Positions 35,803-44,489 of a DNA stretch of 64,000 bases are shown here, piece after piece. How positions within the stretch are numbered: position 1 is the stretch's first letter; each line of letters begins with the position of its first letter. Below the pieces are notes generated by a model. That model was not told the DNA's origin. It was given only the letters and a program-made list of their open reading frames with translations, and ran no database searches. Source of the stretch: Marinobacter guineae (GTDB lineage: Bacteria; Pseudomonadota; Gammaproteobacteria; Pseudomonadales; Oleiphilaceae); NCBI RefSeq assembly GCF_002744735.1, contig NZ_KZ319340.1:1273030-1337029 (forward strand), read 5' to 3'. Both the position numbers and the translations under genes were made by a program.

Positions 35803-36525
35803 TCATCCGGCTCCGGTCAGGGAATGGAAGGTTTCGGCCAGGTCGCGGGTGCCTTCAGCCTGGCAGATATCATGGCCCGCGCCGTCCGCCAGCAGCTTTC
35901 CTTCATGCAGGATTAACACCCGATCTTCCTGGCGAACCTCCTCGATGAGGTGCGTGGCCCAGAGCACGGTCAGGCCGTCAGACTCACAAAGCCTGCGCAC
36001 GTGCTCGTTCAGCCCCCTGCGACTGGCGACATCCAGACCAACGGTCGGTTCGTCCAGCAACAACAGGGAAGGTTCATGGAGCAGGGCCCGGGCAATTTCC
36101 ACCCGCCGGCGATGGCCACCATTGAGCTGGCGGACAGCATCGTTGGCCCGGTCCAGTAACCCGAAACGTTCAAGCTCCCGATCGCCGCGGGCGCGGGCTT
36201 CCTTGCGGGACAGGCCGTGCAGGGCTGCGTGATACTGTAGGTTCTGGCGAACCGTCAGATCCAGATCCAGTGCATTCTGCTGGAACACCACACCGATCTT
36301 GCGCATTGCCTCGGCCGGCTGTTTTTTCAGGGACTGGCCGGCCAGCAGGATATCCCCCTGCTGCAACGCCAATAGTCGGGTCAGAAGACCGAACAGGGTA
36401 GACTTGCCTGCGCCATTGGGCCCGAGCAGAGCGTGGAAACGGCCCGAGGTCAGCGCGAAGCTGACCTCCTTGAGCACAGGCTTGTCGCCGTAGCGAAAGC
36501 TGAGGTTATTGGCTTCTATGGTCAT
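35803..36525 (-). CDS. ABC transporter ATPase, PQQ-dependent alcohol system
   Basis: 240-residue ATPase with Walker A GPNGAGKST, Q-loop VVFQQNALD, Walker B LLLLDEPTVGLD and H-loop ATHLIEE, of the DrrA/NodI-like efflux class. The signature motif is LNGGHRRRVEIARAL, with H replacing the usual Q. It corresponds to the ATPase family that accompanies PQQ alcohol dehydrogenases. Seven bases separate it from the beta-propeller gene upstream. Confidence 0.9.
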   Translation of the reverse strand: MTIEANNLSFRYGDKPVLKEVSFALTSGRFHALLGPNGAGKSTLFGLLTRLLALQQGDILLAGQSLKKQPAEAMRKIGVVFQQNALDLDLTVRQNLQYHAALHGLSRKEARARGDRELERFGLLDRANDAVRQLNGGHRRRVEIARALLHEPSLLLLDEPTVGLDVASRRGLNEHVRRLCESDGLTVLWATHLIEEVRQEDRVLILHEGKLLADGAGHDICQAEGTRDLAETFHSLTGAG

Positions 36526-36532
36526 GAAGTAG

Positions 36533-37507
36533 TCATGAAGTCGGATCGATAACCACGCCCCAGGGATAGCGGCCTACCTTGATGGATTTGATCACCTTCA
36601 TGTCCTCCACATCGATCACGGAAACGTCACCCGAGACACCGTTGGTGGTGTAAAGGTGCTTCTCGTCCTTGTCCAGGTCCAGCTGCCACACCCGGCTTCC
36701 CACCAGCAGGTAGTCCAGTACTTCATAGGTATTGGCATCCACCACGGCCACATGGTTCGAGGGGCCGAGGGCCACGAAGGCGTATTTGCCATCTGAGGTC
36801 AGCTCGATGCCCACCGGCTGCACCCGGTCCTGATTGACCCCGGGCACCTTGAAGGATAGCTCATGGATCTGCTTGAGGTTGTCCACATCAATAATATGTA
36901 CGGTACCGCCGATCTCTGCCGAGGCCCAGGCGATCTTGCTGTCCTTGCTGAATTCCACATGGCGAGGGCGTTGACCCACCACAATGTTCTTCTCGATCTC
37001 GAAGGTCTCGGTGTTGATCCAGTGCAGCATGCTGGTGGTTTCGGAGGTGTTGACCGCCCACTTACCGTCCGGGCTGACAGCCATGCCTTCCGGTTCGATA
37101 CCCACGTCAATCTGGGCGAGAACGTCCTTATTGGACACGTCCACCACAGTCACGATGGCGTCGTCCTCGTTGGCAATGTACAGGTGCTTATTGTTCGGGT
37201 GCAGGGAGAACTGTTCAGGGTCCTCACCCGAGGGCAGGGTATCAATGATCTTGCGGGTGGCGAGGTCGAGTACCTGCACCGTGTCGTCGTCGCTGGCGCA
37301 GATGTAAAGCTTGGTGTAATCCTTGGATAAAAGGATACCCCGAGGGCGGGCGCCAACATCAATGGTGTCGACCACTTCCCGGGTCTCGGTGTCGATGATT
37401 GAAAGCGTGTTGTCTTTCTCATTGGACACGTAGGCCAGGCTCGCCAGCGCTGGGGTCGAGAGGCCGATCATGGCGGCCAGGGCGGTCTGTTTGTACACGG
37501 ATTTCAT
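36533..37507 (-). CDS. PQQ-catabolism-associated YVTN beta-propeller protein
   Basis: 324-residue periplasmic protein. After a signal peptide ending PALA come repeated YVTN-type blades (LAYVSNEKDNTLSIIDTET; KLYICASDDDTVQVLDL; HLYIANEDDAIVTVVDV) and similar units to the end, about seven in all. Start at 37507 follows AAGGAG; the longer frame to 37696 has no family character and overlaps the next gene. It accompanies the PedC-type ABC system. Function is unknown, perhaps ligand binding or scaffolding at the quinoprotein. Confidence 0.9.
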   Translation of the reverse strand: MKSVYKQTALAAMIGLSTPALASLAYVSNEKDNTLSIIDTETREVVDTIDVGARPRGILLSKDYTKLYICASDDDTVQVLDLATRKIIDTLPSGEDPEQFSLHPNNKHLYIANEDDAIVTVVDVSNKDVLAQIDVGIEPEGMAVSPDGKWAVNTSETTSMLHWINTETFEIEKNIVVGQRPRHVEFSKDSKIAWASAEIGGTVHIIDVDNLKQIHELSFKVPGVNQDRVQPVGIELTSDGKYAFVALGPSNHVAVVDANTYEVLDYLLVGSRVWQLDLDKDEKHLYTTNGVSGDVSVIDVEDMKVIKSIKVGRYPWGVVIDPTS

Positions 37508-37550
37508 GGTGTAACTCCTTCTTGTTTTAAAAGGGATGCCGCCAATACGG

Positions 37551-38741
37551 TCAGCCGTTGATTCGACACTCACTCTCCGGCTTGTCGAAGCCGAGAGTGT
37601 CCATGGTGGTGATCGGGTGCAGGAAGCTCTCGAATGGCGCTCGCGCCACCAGCCCGCGGGGGTGCACCAACGGAATTGGCTGCCGGAGCTGGCCATTCCA
37701 GTCCCGATAGGTGAGTTTCCGGCCTTTGAATGCCGCTAGCTGGAACTTGTCGCTGAACAGGAAGCTTCGAATCTCGCCCGGATTTGCGTTGCCGATTGCT
37801 GTTACCGCCGTGCCGATTGAGCGAATAGCAGCCCAGGCGGCGTAGTCCTCGCTGTTCATGTCGCGGCTAGCCAGTTCCCGGAACCGGCTCTGCAGTTGTG
37901 CGGCGCCCCAGCTTTCCACCACCCGATGCCAGGCAACGGGCACCATGCCCTGGGTACCAACCACCGGCCTTGGCAACCAGGTGTTGAACGGAACGTATTC
38001 CCCGAAATCGCCCCGCACATCGGCCACCACCACGGCATCGTAGTCATCGGCCCGGGTAAACAGGGGCAGCTCCTGGGAGGCGGTGCGACGAAGGTCGGCG
38101 TCAAAGGTCCAGGGCTTGTCTTCGACAATCTCCAGACCAAAGCGTTTGGCGGAGCGACGGAAGGCGTTCGCCCAGCCTCTGTCGGCCTCGGTTGGCCCGG
38201 TAATCAGGAATACTTCCTTCCAGCGCCGCTGGCTCAGCCACTGGCCCAGGGCGTCGGTGAGCATGGAATAGCTTGGAATGGTGTGCAGCAAGTTGGTGTG
38301 GCAGTGACCGGTACGCAGGGCGTCGTCCTTGGCGCCGACATTAAAGAGTAGGGTGTTGTCGCCGGACTTGTTGATCATGGCTTTCAGGGTCTGAGCCGGC
38401 GCGTTCACGACAAATAATTCGGTGCCTTTCTGGCGCATGGCCTCAAAGGCTGCAACGGCGGCCGCCTCAGAGCCTGCTACCTCACTCTGCAGTGAATAGG
38501 TCTGGCCCAGAAACTTGCCGGTGGTGTTGTTATCACCGATGGCCAGTTCGGCGCCGCGCAGGCCGGCGTTTTCCGGTTCCGGAATTACGTTGGAAAGAAC
38601 CGGCCCCTGGTCCGGAATCCACTGCAGGTAGCCGATCCGCACGTCCAGAGATTCGGCCTGGATCGGGGCTGCGGCAACCATCGTGATAAGAGTTGCGGCC
38701 GCTGTCCGGGATAGCCGGGAAAGCCGAGATAGCAACGACAT
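37551..38741 (-). CDS. ABC substrate-binding protein, PQQ-dependent alcohol system
   Basis: 396-residue exported protein with signal peptide (TAAATLITMVAAAPIQA) and a type I periplasmic binding fold (LDVRIGYLQWIPDQGP; GLRGAELAIGDNN; HCHTNLLHTIPSYSMLTDAL). I recognise it as the binding protein specific to PQQ alcohol dehydrogenase clusters (TIGR03863 type). First gene of the operon binding protein, beta-propeller, ATPase, permease, and divergent from exaB across a 262-nt promoter region. Confidence 0.88.
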   Translation of the reverse strand: MSLLSRLSRLSRTAAATLITMVAAAPIQAESLDVRIGYLQWIPDQGPVLSNVIPEPENAGLRGAELAIGDNNTTGKFLGQTYSLQSEVAGSEAAAVAAFEAMRQKGTELFVVNAPAQTLKAMINKSGDNTLLFNVGAKDDALRTGHCHTNLLHTIPSYSMLTDALGQWLSQRRWKEVFLITGPTEADRGWANAFRRSAKRFGLEIVEDKPWTFDADLRRTASQELPLFTRADDYDAVVVADVRGDFGEYVPFNTWLPRPVVGTQGMVPVAWHRVVESWGAAQLQSRFRELASRDMNSEDYAAWAAIRSIGTAVTAIGNANPGEIRSFLFSDKFQLAAFKGRKLTYRDWNGQLRQPIPLVHPRGLVARAPFESFLHPITTMDTLGFDKPESECRING

Positions 38742-38820
38742 GGAATTCTCCGCTTTGTTGTTGTGGTTTCAGCTTAGAGAACGGTAAAAGCTCCGGGAAT
38801 ATTCAGAAAGTAGGAATCAG

Positions 38821-38873
38821 CCAGTACCAAAGGATGAGATTTCTGCTCCGGGACCTCCCATCTACTACCAAGG
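38821..38873 (+). promoter_or_regulatory. Candidate alcohol-regulon operators upstream of exaB
   Basis: CCATCTACTACCAAGG at 38858-38873 is identical to 55419-55434 upstream of exaC. In both places a -10-like hexamer (TAGACT at 38924, TACATT at 55485) starts exactly 66 nt after the start of the motif. A second related site, CCAGTACCAAAGGATGAG, lies at 38821-38838; the sequence after the motif at exaC is GGATGAG too. ErbR is the natural candidate binder, by inference. Confidence 0.6.
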
Positions 38874-39003
38874 AACTAAGCCAAAACCCCCAAAGTGGCA
38901 TTCGGAATGGAGGCGGGGATTCCTAGACTGGAGATCAGCAAGTTGGCACCTGACAAATCCAATAGCCAACCACGGGGAATCCAAACAAAAAGAGGTAGCA
39001 CCA

Positions 39004-39432
39004 ATGGCAACGTCCTTTTCACTCAAAGCAATTGTTGCTTCAGCAATGCTTGGCTTGGCGGGCTTCGCTTTCGCGCACGGCAACGTCACACCACAGGAAG
39101 TGGATACGGGCAATCTGCCAAAGCTTGGCGATGAGGTCCTTATCGAGAATCCTTTCCGGGAAGGTAACGAATACGGCGAGTTCAACGCCCAGGCCGTTGA
39201 GATCGGAGAGAGCGCCTACGCAGGCAACTGTGCCGGCTGCCACGGCATCCGGGCCATGTCTGGCGGTTTGACACCGGATCTGAGGGAACTGACGGAATGG
39301 GATGACGAGTACTACATTGGCCGCGTTCGCAATGGTACCGACCGGGGCATGCCGTCCTGGAAAAAGACCCTGGACCAGAACGCAATGTGGGCGATCCGTA
39401 CCTATGTGGAATCACTGCCCAAGCCGGAGTAA
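39004..39432 (+). CDS. exaB: Cytochrome c550 of ethanol oxidation (ExaB/PedF)
   Basis: 142-residue periplasmic monohaem cytochrome that takes electrons from the quinoprotein alcohol dehydrogenase. Signal peptide (IVASAMLGLAGFAFA), haem motif CAGCH at residues 76-80, and probable distal ligand M116 in RGMPSW. It lies immediately upstream of the MoxJ-like gene and exaA and has the candidate ErbR site in front of it, about 130 nt from the start codon. Confidence 0.93.
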   Translation: MATSFSLKAIVASAMLGLAGFAFAHGNVTPQEVDTGNLPKLGDEVLIENPFREGNEYGEFNAQAVEIGESAYAGNCAGCHGIRAMSGGLTPDLRELTEWDDEYYIGRVRNGTDRGMPSWKKTLDQNAMWAIRTYVESLPKPE

Positions 39433-39508
39433 TGCAGCAACCCGATACGGTTTTAACGCCTGAATCCGGGCCGGCCCTGTGCCGGCCTGTCGTCGTTGGG
39501 AGAAAACA

Positions 39509-40465
39509 ATGAAAACACTGTCTCGAATTCTTGCCTTGCTGTTGCTTGCCCAGACCGTCCTGGCCCAGGGGATCGACGACGGAGACCCGCTCCTGAACCG
39601 GCCCGCGGAACGGACCTACGACATTATCCTTGAGTCCGGGTACCTGAAAGTGGGGGTTTACGAGAATTTCCCCCCTTACTCCTATGAAGTCGATGGCGAA
39701 CCAAGAGGGATCGATGTTGAGCTCGGGCGCCGAATTGCCGAGGAAATGGGCGTGGACTTCATCGTCCACTGGATTACGCCGGATGAGAATCTGGGGGATG
39801 ATCTGCGCAATAATGTCTGGAAGGGCCATTACCTGGCAAAGCGCCGGCTGGCGGACGTGATGTTGCGGGTCCCCTACGACAAAACCTATGCCTACATGCA
39901 GGATTCCACCGGGGAGTACATCAACGAGCAGGTGGTGCTGTTCGGCCCCTATCAGCAGGAAACCTGGCAGGTTGCCTACAATCCGGAAAAGCTGGACTCG
40001 GTAGAAACGGTCGCTGTCTTTCAGTACCACCCCATCGGCGTGGAGATCGATACCCTGCCGGATTTCTATCTCACCTCCGGACTGGGTGGCCGAATGCGTG
40101 AGCAAGTGCAGCATTATCCGAACGTGCGAGAGGCTTTCCAGGCCATGCGTGAGGGCGAGGTCAGTGCCGTGATGGGCATGCGGGCGGAAATCGATCATGA
40201 GCTGGCCAAGCCCGGGAACGCAGATTTCAAGGCCGCGAGCAACGGCTTTCCCGGTATTGGCAAACAGGTGTGGGATGTGGGTATGGCCATCAAGCACACC
40301 CACCGGCAGTTGGGGTATGCCCTGGAAGCCATCGTCGACAAGCTGGTCAAGAGTGGCGAGCTGAACGAGCTGTTTGCCAGCGAGGAACTGCGCTACAGCG
40401 TGCCCGACTACTACCGGGAGTTCCTGGATCAGCAGGCCATTGCCCGGGCCGAAGGTGAACTCTGA
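39509..40465 (+). CDS. Quinoprotein-associated periplasmic binding protein (MoxJ/XoxJ-like)
   Basis: 318-residue exported protein with signal peptide (ILALLLLAQTVLA) and a type II solute-binding fold (LKVGVYENFPPYSYEVDGEPRG). The match is to the family found beside methanol and ethanol dehydrogenases (MoxJ, XoxJ). XoxJ-type proteins are proposed to help assemble or activate the quinoprotein. Start at 39509 follows GGGAGAAAACA. It lies between exaB and exaA in the same orientation. Confidence 0.88.
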   Translation: MKTLSRILALLLLAQTVLAQGIDDGDPLLNRPAERTYDIILESGYLKVGVYENFPPYSYEVDGEPRGIDVELGRRIAEEMGVDFIVHWITPDENLGDDLRNNVWKGHYLAKRRLADVMLRVPYDKTYAYMQDSTGEYINEQVVLFGPYQQETWQVAYNPEKLDSVETVAVFQYHPIGVEIDTLPDFYLTSGLGGRMREQVQHYPNVREAFQAMREGEVSAVMGMRAEIDHELAKPGNADFKAASNGFPGIGKQVWDVGMAIKHTHRQLGYALEAIVDKLVKSGELNELFASEELRYSVPDYYREFLDQQAIARAEGEL

Positions 40466-40658
40466 TCCTGCCGCCCGCCAACCCCGGCGGGCGCTTTCTT
40501 TCAGGTAGTACGACCAAGTGATGAGAAAACCTGTTCCGGGGGGTAATTGTTGGTTTTCCCGCCAAGGCGAAGAATCGTACCAGAGGCGGGAAAAGTTCCC
40601 GGTTCGCCAAGAAACGGAAACAAGAGAACCGAAAACAAGAGAATTGGAGAGCGCAACC

Positions 40659-42434
40659 ATGAGATCGAACAAGTTCGGGATTCGCATTGCTGCCAGCACC
40701 CTGGCGCTGGCGGTATCGTACGGGGCCTATGCGGTCACCGACGAAGACATCATGAATGATCACAAAACGCCGGGCGATATTGTCAGTTACGGCATGGGCA
40801 CCCAGGGCCAGCGCTTCAGCACCCTGGAAGACCTGAACACCAACAACATCCAGTACCTGCAGCCGGCTTGGGCATTCTCGTTTGGCAGCGAAAAAATGCG
40901 CGGCCAGGAATCGCAGCCGATGATCAAAGACGGCGTGATGTACGTCACCGCCTCCTATTCCCGTGTCTACGCCATCGACGCCAGGACCGGCGAGGAGATC
41001 TGGCAGTACGACGCCCGCCTGCCAGACGGCATCATGCCCTGCTGTGACGTGGTCAACCGGGGTGTTGCCCTGTACGACGACAAGGTCATTTTCGGTACCC
41101 TCGACGCCAAACTTGTCGCCCTGAACAAAGACACCGGCAAGCCGATGTGGATCAAGAAGGTTGCGGATTACCAAGCCGGATACGCCATCACCGCGGCGCC
41201 CATCGTGGTAAAAGGCAAACTGATCACCGGTGTTTCCGGGGGTGAGTTCGGAATTGTCGGCAAGGTGGAAGCCTATGACCCGAATACCGGTGATTTACTG
41301 TGGACCCGTCCGACCGTTGAAGGTCACATGGGCTATGTCTACAAGGATGGCAAGGCGATCGAAAACGGCATTTCCGGCGGCAAGGCCGGCGTAACCTGGC
41401 CTGGCGACATGTGGAAAAACGGCGGCGCAGCCACCTGGCTGGGTGGCACCTACGATCCGGACACCGACTCCCTGTTCTTCGGTACTGGTAACCCGGCGCC
41501 CTGGAACTCTCACCTGCGCCCCGGAGACAACCTGTTTTCGTCTTCCCGTCTGGCGATTGATCCGGACGATGGCAGCATCAAGTGGCACTTCCAGACCACG
41601 CCCCACGACGGCTGGGACTATGATGGTGTCAATGAGCTGATCTCCTTTGACTACCAGGACAACGGCAAGACCGTGAAGGCGGCGGCAACCGCAGATCGCA
41701 ACGGGTTCTTCTACGTGTTGAACCGTGAGAACGGCGACTTCATCCGTGGCTTCCCGTTTGTCGACAAGATCACCTGGGCCAAGGGCCTGGACCCGGAGAC
41801 CGGTCGCCCGATCTTCGCCGAGGGTGGTCGCCCGGGTGATCCCACCGTCACCGAGGGTACCAAAGGCGAGCCCGTGCTCGCGCAGCCTGCGTTTCTGGGT
41901 GGCAAGAACTGGATGCCCATGGCCTACAGTCAGGATACCGGCCTGTTCTATGTGCCTTCCAACGAGTGGTCCATGGACATCTGGAACGAGCCTGTCTCCT
42001 ACAAGAAAGGCGCGGCCTTCCTCGGAGCCGGCTTCACCATCAAGCCAGCTAACGATGACTACATCGGCGTTCTGCGCGCCATGGATCCGAAAACCGGTAA
42101 AGAGGTCTGGCGTTACGAGAACACGGCGCCGCTGTGGGGTGGTGTAATGACCACCGCGGGCAACCTGGTTTTCACCGGTACGCCGGAAGGCTACCTGAAG
42201 GCCTTTGATGCCAAGACTGGCGAGGAAGTGTACAAGTTCAACACTGGTTCCGGTGTGGTTGGTACCCCGGTTACCTGGACCATGGACGGCGAGCAGTATG
42301 TCTCCGTGGCCTCCGGCTGGGGTGGTGCGGTTCCTCTCTGGGGTGGTGAAGTCGCCAAGGTGGTGAAGGACTTCAACCAGGGCGGTATGGTCTGGACCTT
42401 CAAACTGCCGAAGGACCGCGTTGCCAGCAACTGA
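40659..42434 (+). CDS. exaA: PQQ-dependent alcohol dehydrogenase (ExaA/PedH-like)
   Basis: 591-residue periplasmic eight-bladed propeller enzyme that oxidises ethanol and other primary alcohols to aldehydes using PQQ and a metal, passing electrons to cytochrome c550. A signal peptide ([16 protein letters not shown]) precedes the mature chain. The disulphide of adjacent cysteines is C128-C129 (MPCC). The catalytic aspartate is D320 in GWDYDGVNE, and residue +2 is another aspartate, D322. That Asp-x-Asp pattern marks lanthanide-using XoxF and PedH, whereas the calcium enzymes have Ala or Ser. Start at 40659 follows TTGGAGA; the upstream frame to 40518 is not family-like. Confidence 0.95.
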   Translation: MRSNKFGIRIAASTLALAVSYGAYAVTDEDIMNDHKTPGDIVSYGMGTQGQRFSTLEDLNTNNIQYLQPAWAFSFGSEKMRGQESQPMIKDGVMYVTASYSRVYAIDARTGEEIWQYDARLPDGIMPCCDVVNRGVALYDDKVIFGTLDAKLVALNKDTGKPMWIKKVADYQAGYAITAAPIVVKGKLITGVSGGEFGIVGKVEAYDPNTGDLLWTRPTVEGHMGYVYKDGKAIENGISGGKAGVTWPGDMWKNGGAATWLGGTYDPDTDSLFFGTGNPAPWNSHLRPGDNLFSSSRLAIDPDDGSIKWHFQTTPHDGWDYDGVNELISFDYQDNGKTVKAAATADRNGFFYVLNRENGDFIRGFPFVDKITWAKGLDPETGRPIFAEGGRPGDPTVTEGTKGEPVLAQPAFLGGKNWMPMAYSQDTGLFYVPSNEWSMDIWNEPVSYKKGAAFLGAGFTIKPANDDYIGVLRAMDPKTGKEVWRYENTAPLWGGVMTTAGNLVFTGTPEGYLKAFDAKTGEEVYKFNTGSGVVGTPVTWTMDGEQYVSVASGWGGAVPLWGGEVAKVVKDFNQGGMVWTFKLPKDRVASN

Positions 42435-42465
42435 TTTCTGAAAGCGCCGGTGTTGTGCCGGTCTG

Positions 42466-42498
42466 AAAGGGGCTGCCTGCGGGCGGCCCCTTTTCTTT
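42466..42498 (+). terminator. Intrinsic terminator after exaA
   Basis: AAAGGGGCTGC pairs with GCGGCCCCTTTT (one mismatch) over a short loop, followed by TTTTCTTTTT. It closes the exaB-moxJ-exaA unit, 31 nt past the exaA stop. Confidence 0.88.
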
Positions 42499-42521
42499 TT
42501 CAGGCGCCTTTTATCAGACGC

Positions 42522-43307
42522 TCAGGCGGCCTGATGCCGCGCGGTTTCACTCACGGATTCATTGATGTCATCGAACAGTTTTCGGTCGGTCTGCCCGATC
42601 GGAAGATCATAGGTAATGGTGGCACCAAACGCCTGGGGGTCGTGGGGGTCGTTGCGAACCTTGTCGAACACCAGCAGGCGGGTCCCCAGATAAAAACCTT
42701 CCTGAAGATCGTGGGTGACCATGAAAATGGTGGTGCCGGTTTCCTGCCACAACCTCAGCAGCAGGTCGTGCATGTCGCCGCGAATGCCGGGGTCCAGTGC
42801 ACCGAAAGGCTCATCCAGCAACAGCACCCGAGGGCGCATGATCAGGGACTGGGCAATGGCCAGCCGCTGCTGCATGCCGCCAGAGAGTTGGTGGGGCCAT
42901 TTGTTCGCCGAGGGAGTCAGGCCTACCGATTCCAGCATGGCATCCACTTTCTCCAGTGCTTCCCTGCGGGCAGTGCCAAAAAGCTTGCCCAGCCAGGGCT
43001 TCTGTTCCAGCTCCAGACCCAACAGCACATTCTGGCGAACGGTCAGGTGCGGGAACACCGAGTAGCGCTGGAACACAATACCCCGGTTGCGGTCCGGCTC
43101 ACCCGGAAAGGCTTCCCCCTCCAGCAGCAGCTCGCCGCGGGTTGATGTTTCCTGGCCCAGCAGCATTTTCAGGAAGGTGGACTTGCCACAGCCGGAAGCG
43201 CCCACCAGGGTACAGAATTCCCCCTGTTTCACGCTCAGATTCAGGTTTTCCAGCACCACCTGATCGCCATATTGCTTCCAGAGATTCTTGACGGTAATAA
43301 AGCTCAT
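42522..43307 (-). CDS. ABC transporter ATP-binding protein (guanidine-riboswitch operon)
   Basis: 261-residue NitT/TauT-class ATPase: Walker A GASGCGKST, signature LSGGMQQRLAIAQSL, Walker B VLLLDEPF, H-loop VTHDLQEG. Its ATG overlaps the stop of the permease gene by one base (TGATG). A guanidine-I riboswitch precedes the two-gene operon, so the cargo is inferred to be guanidine or a related guanidinium compound. No binding protein is in this operon; the likely one is at 48848-49915. Confidence 0.9.
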   Translation of the reverse strand: MSFITVKNLWKQYGDQVVLENLNLSVKQGEFCTLVGASGCGKSTFLKMLLGQETSTRGELLLEGEAFPGEPDRNRGIVFQRYSVFPHLTVRQNVLLGLELEQKPWLGKLFGTARREALEKVDAMLESVGLTPSANKWPHQLSGGMQQRLAIAQSLIMRPRVLLLDEPFGALDPGIRGDMHDLLLRLWQETGTTIFMVTHDLQEGFYLGTRLLVFDKVRNDPHDPQAFGATITYDLPIGQTDRKLFDDINESVSETARHQAA

Positions 43308-44122
43308 CAGTGGCCTCCTGCGTTGTACCACGGGAACAGCCTGCGATTGGTCAAACGCAGACACTGATCAATAACAATGGCGAGAACAGTGATCCAGATG
43401 ACATAGGGCAGGATCACATCCATGGCCAGATAGCGGCGCACCAGGAAGATGCGATAACCCAGACCCTCGGTGGACGCAATCGCCTCTGCCGCGATCAGGA
43501 ACAGCCAGGCCGGGCCAAGACTGAGACGCACGGCATCTATCAGGCGGGGCAATACCTGGGGCAGGGCCATGCGGGTGATCACCTGCCAGGAGTTGGCGCC
43601 CAGAGTCTGGATCTTGATCAACTGTTCGCCCGGAAGCTCCCGGACCCGCTGGGCCACATCCCGCATCATGATCGGCGCCGTACCAATGACGATCAGCATG
43701 ACCTTGGAGAGCTCTCCCAGGCCGAACACGATAAACAGGATGGGTAGTATTGCCAGGGGCGGAACCATGGAAAGGGCCGAGACCAGAGGCGCGAGGTTGG
43801 ATCGCACCAGGGGCAGAACCCCGTTGAGAAGACCCACCACCAATGCCAGCAAAGCGGCAATGCCAATGCCAAGCCCCAGTCGTTCAAGGCTGGCGGTGGT
43901 GTCCTGCCACATCAGGTAATCGCCGCTGCGGCGGTCCGGTTCGAAGGCTATCCGGTCAATCGCAGCCGTCATCTGTTCCAGGCCGGGCAGCAGTTTGTCG
44001 TTAGGGTTTTCCGCCAGGCGCTCCTGGGAGGCCAGGCTGTAGACCAGCATAATCAGCAGAAAGGGCAGCAGGCCCAGCAGGGTGGCCGAGACCCGCCCGG
44101 GATGGCGGTTGATCAGTCGCAT
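43307..44122 (-). CDS. ABC transporter permease (guanidine-riboswitch operon)
   Basis: 271-residue inner-membrane permease with about six spans and the EAA-type loop RVRELPGEQLIKIQTLGANSW. I chose the ATG at 44122 (MRLINRHPGR), with AGGAGA upstream; the longer frame to 44251 would translate the riboswitch. First gene of the operon, 63 nt after the riboswitch. Matches the permease seen with urea/guanidine carboxylase clusters. Confidence 0.9.
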   Translation of the reverse strand: MRLINRHPGRVSATLLGLLPFLLIMLVYSLASQERLAENPNDKLLPGLEQMTAAIDRIAFEPDRRSGDYLMWQDTTASLERLGLGIGIAALLALVVGLLNGVLPLVRSNLAPLVSALSMVPPLAILPILFIVFGLGELSKVMLIVIGTAPIMMRDVAQRVRELPGEQLIKIQTLGANSWQVITRMALPQVLPRLIDAVRLSLGPAWLFLIAAEAIASTEGLGYRIFLVRRYLAMDVILPYVIWITVLAIVIDQCLRLTNRRLFPWYNAGGH

Positions 44123-44185
44123 AGGTTGTCTCCTCTGGTCACACAACACGGCAAGGTGATCGCGGGCAACAACATCCCTTGCGAT

Positions 44186-44289
44186 TCGGTCTCCCGGGCT
44201 TTTATCCCGCCGTGTAACCTCCCAGAGGTCGGTAACTCTCGGACCAGCCATCCGGGGTTGTTGCCTGCCCGGACCGGAACCCTAGTCAC
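44186..44289 (-). promoter_or_regulatory. Guanidine-I (ykkC) riboswitch, copy 1
   Basis: Read on the minus strand this has AGGGTTCCGG, then TCCGAGAGTTACCG, then GTTACACGGCGGGATAAAAG and CCCGGGAGA, the hallmark conserved blocks of the guanidine-I riboswitch in the right order. Stems between them are variable. No clear intrinsic terminator follows, so control may be through Rho or at the ribosome site. It precedes the ABC permease/ATPase genes. Confidence 0.95.
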
Positions 44290-44489
44290 CCATTGTGTCC
44301 GTTGTGTTCGCCGCTCGGTTTGCGGTGTTGCTGTGAACGGATCGGGGTTATCAAAACCGTCTGTTCCTGCATTGCAGATGGTGTGCCAGCTTCGTAAAAC
44401 CGGCCTGATCGGTGCGAGGCGGCGGATTTTGGGTGGCATCGGATCAGATGTTTGCACCGCAACGGTGCGCTGCCCTGGGCGATGCACTG

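Noticed and set aside
39182..40699. 505-aa minus-strand frame over the exaB tail, MoxJ-like gene and exaA start
   Set aside because: Antisense to three recognised genes, with low-complexity translation and no family signature.
44123..44251. Longer start (44251) for the guanidine-operon permease
   Set aside because: It would translate part of the guanidine-I riboswitch; the ATG at 44122 has an AGGAGA site.
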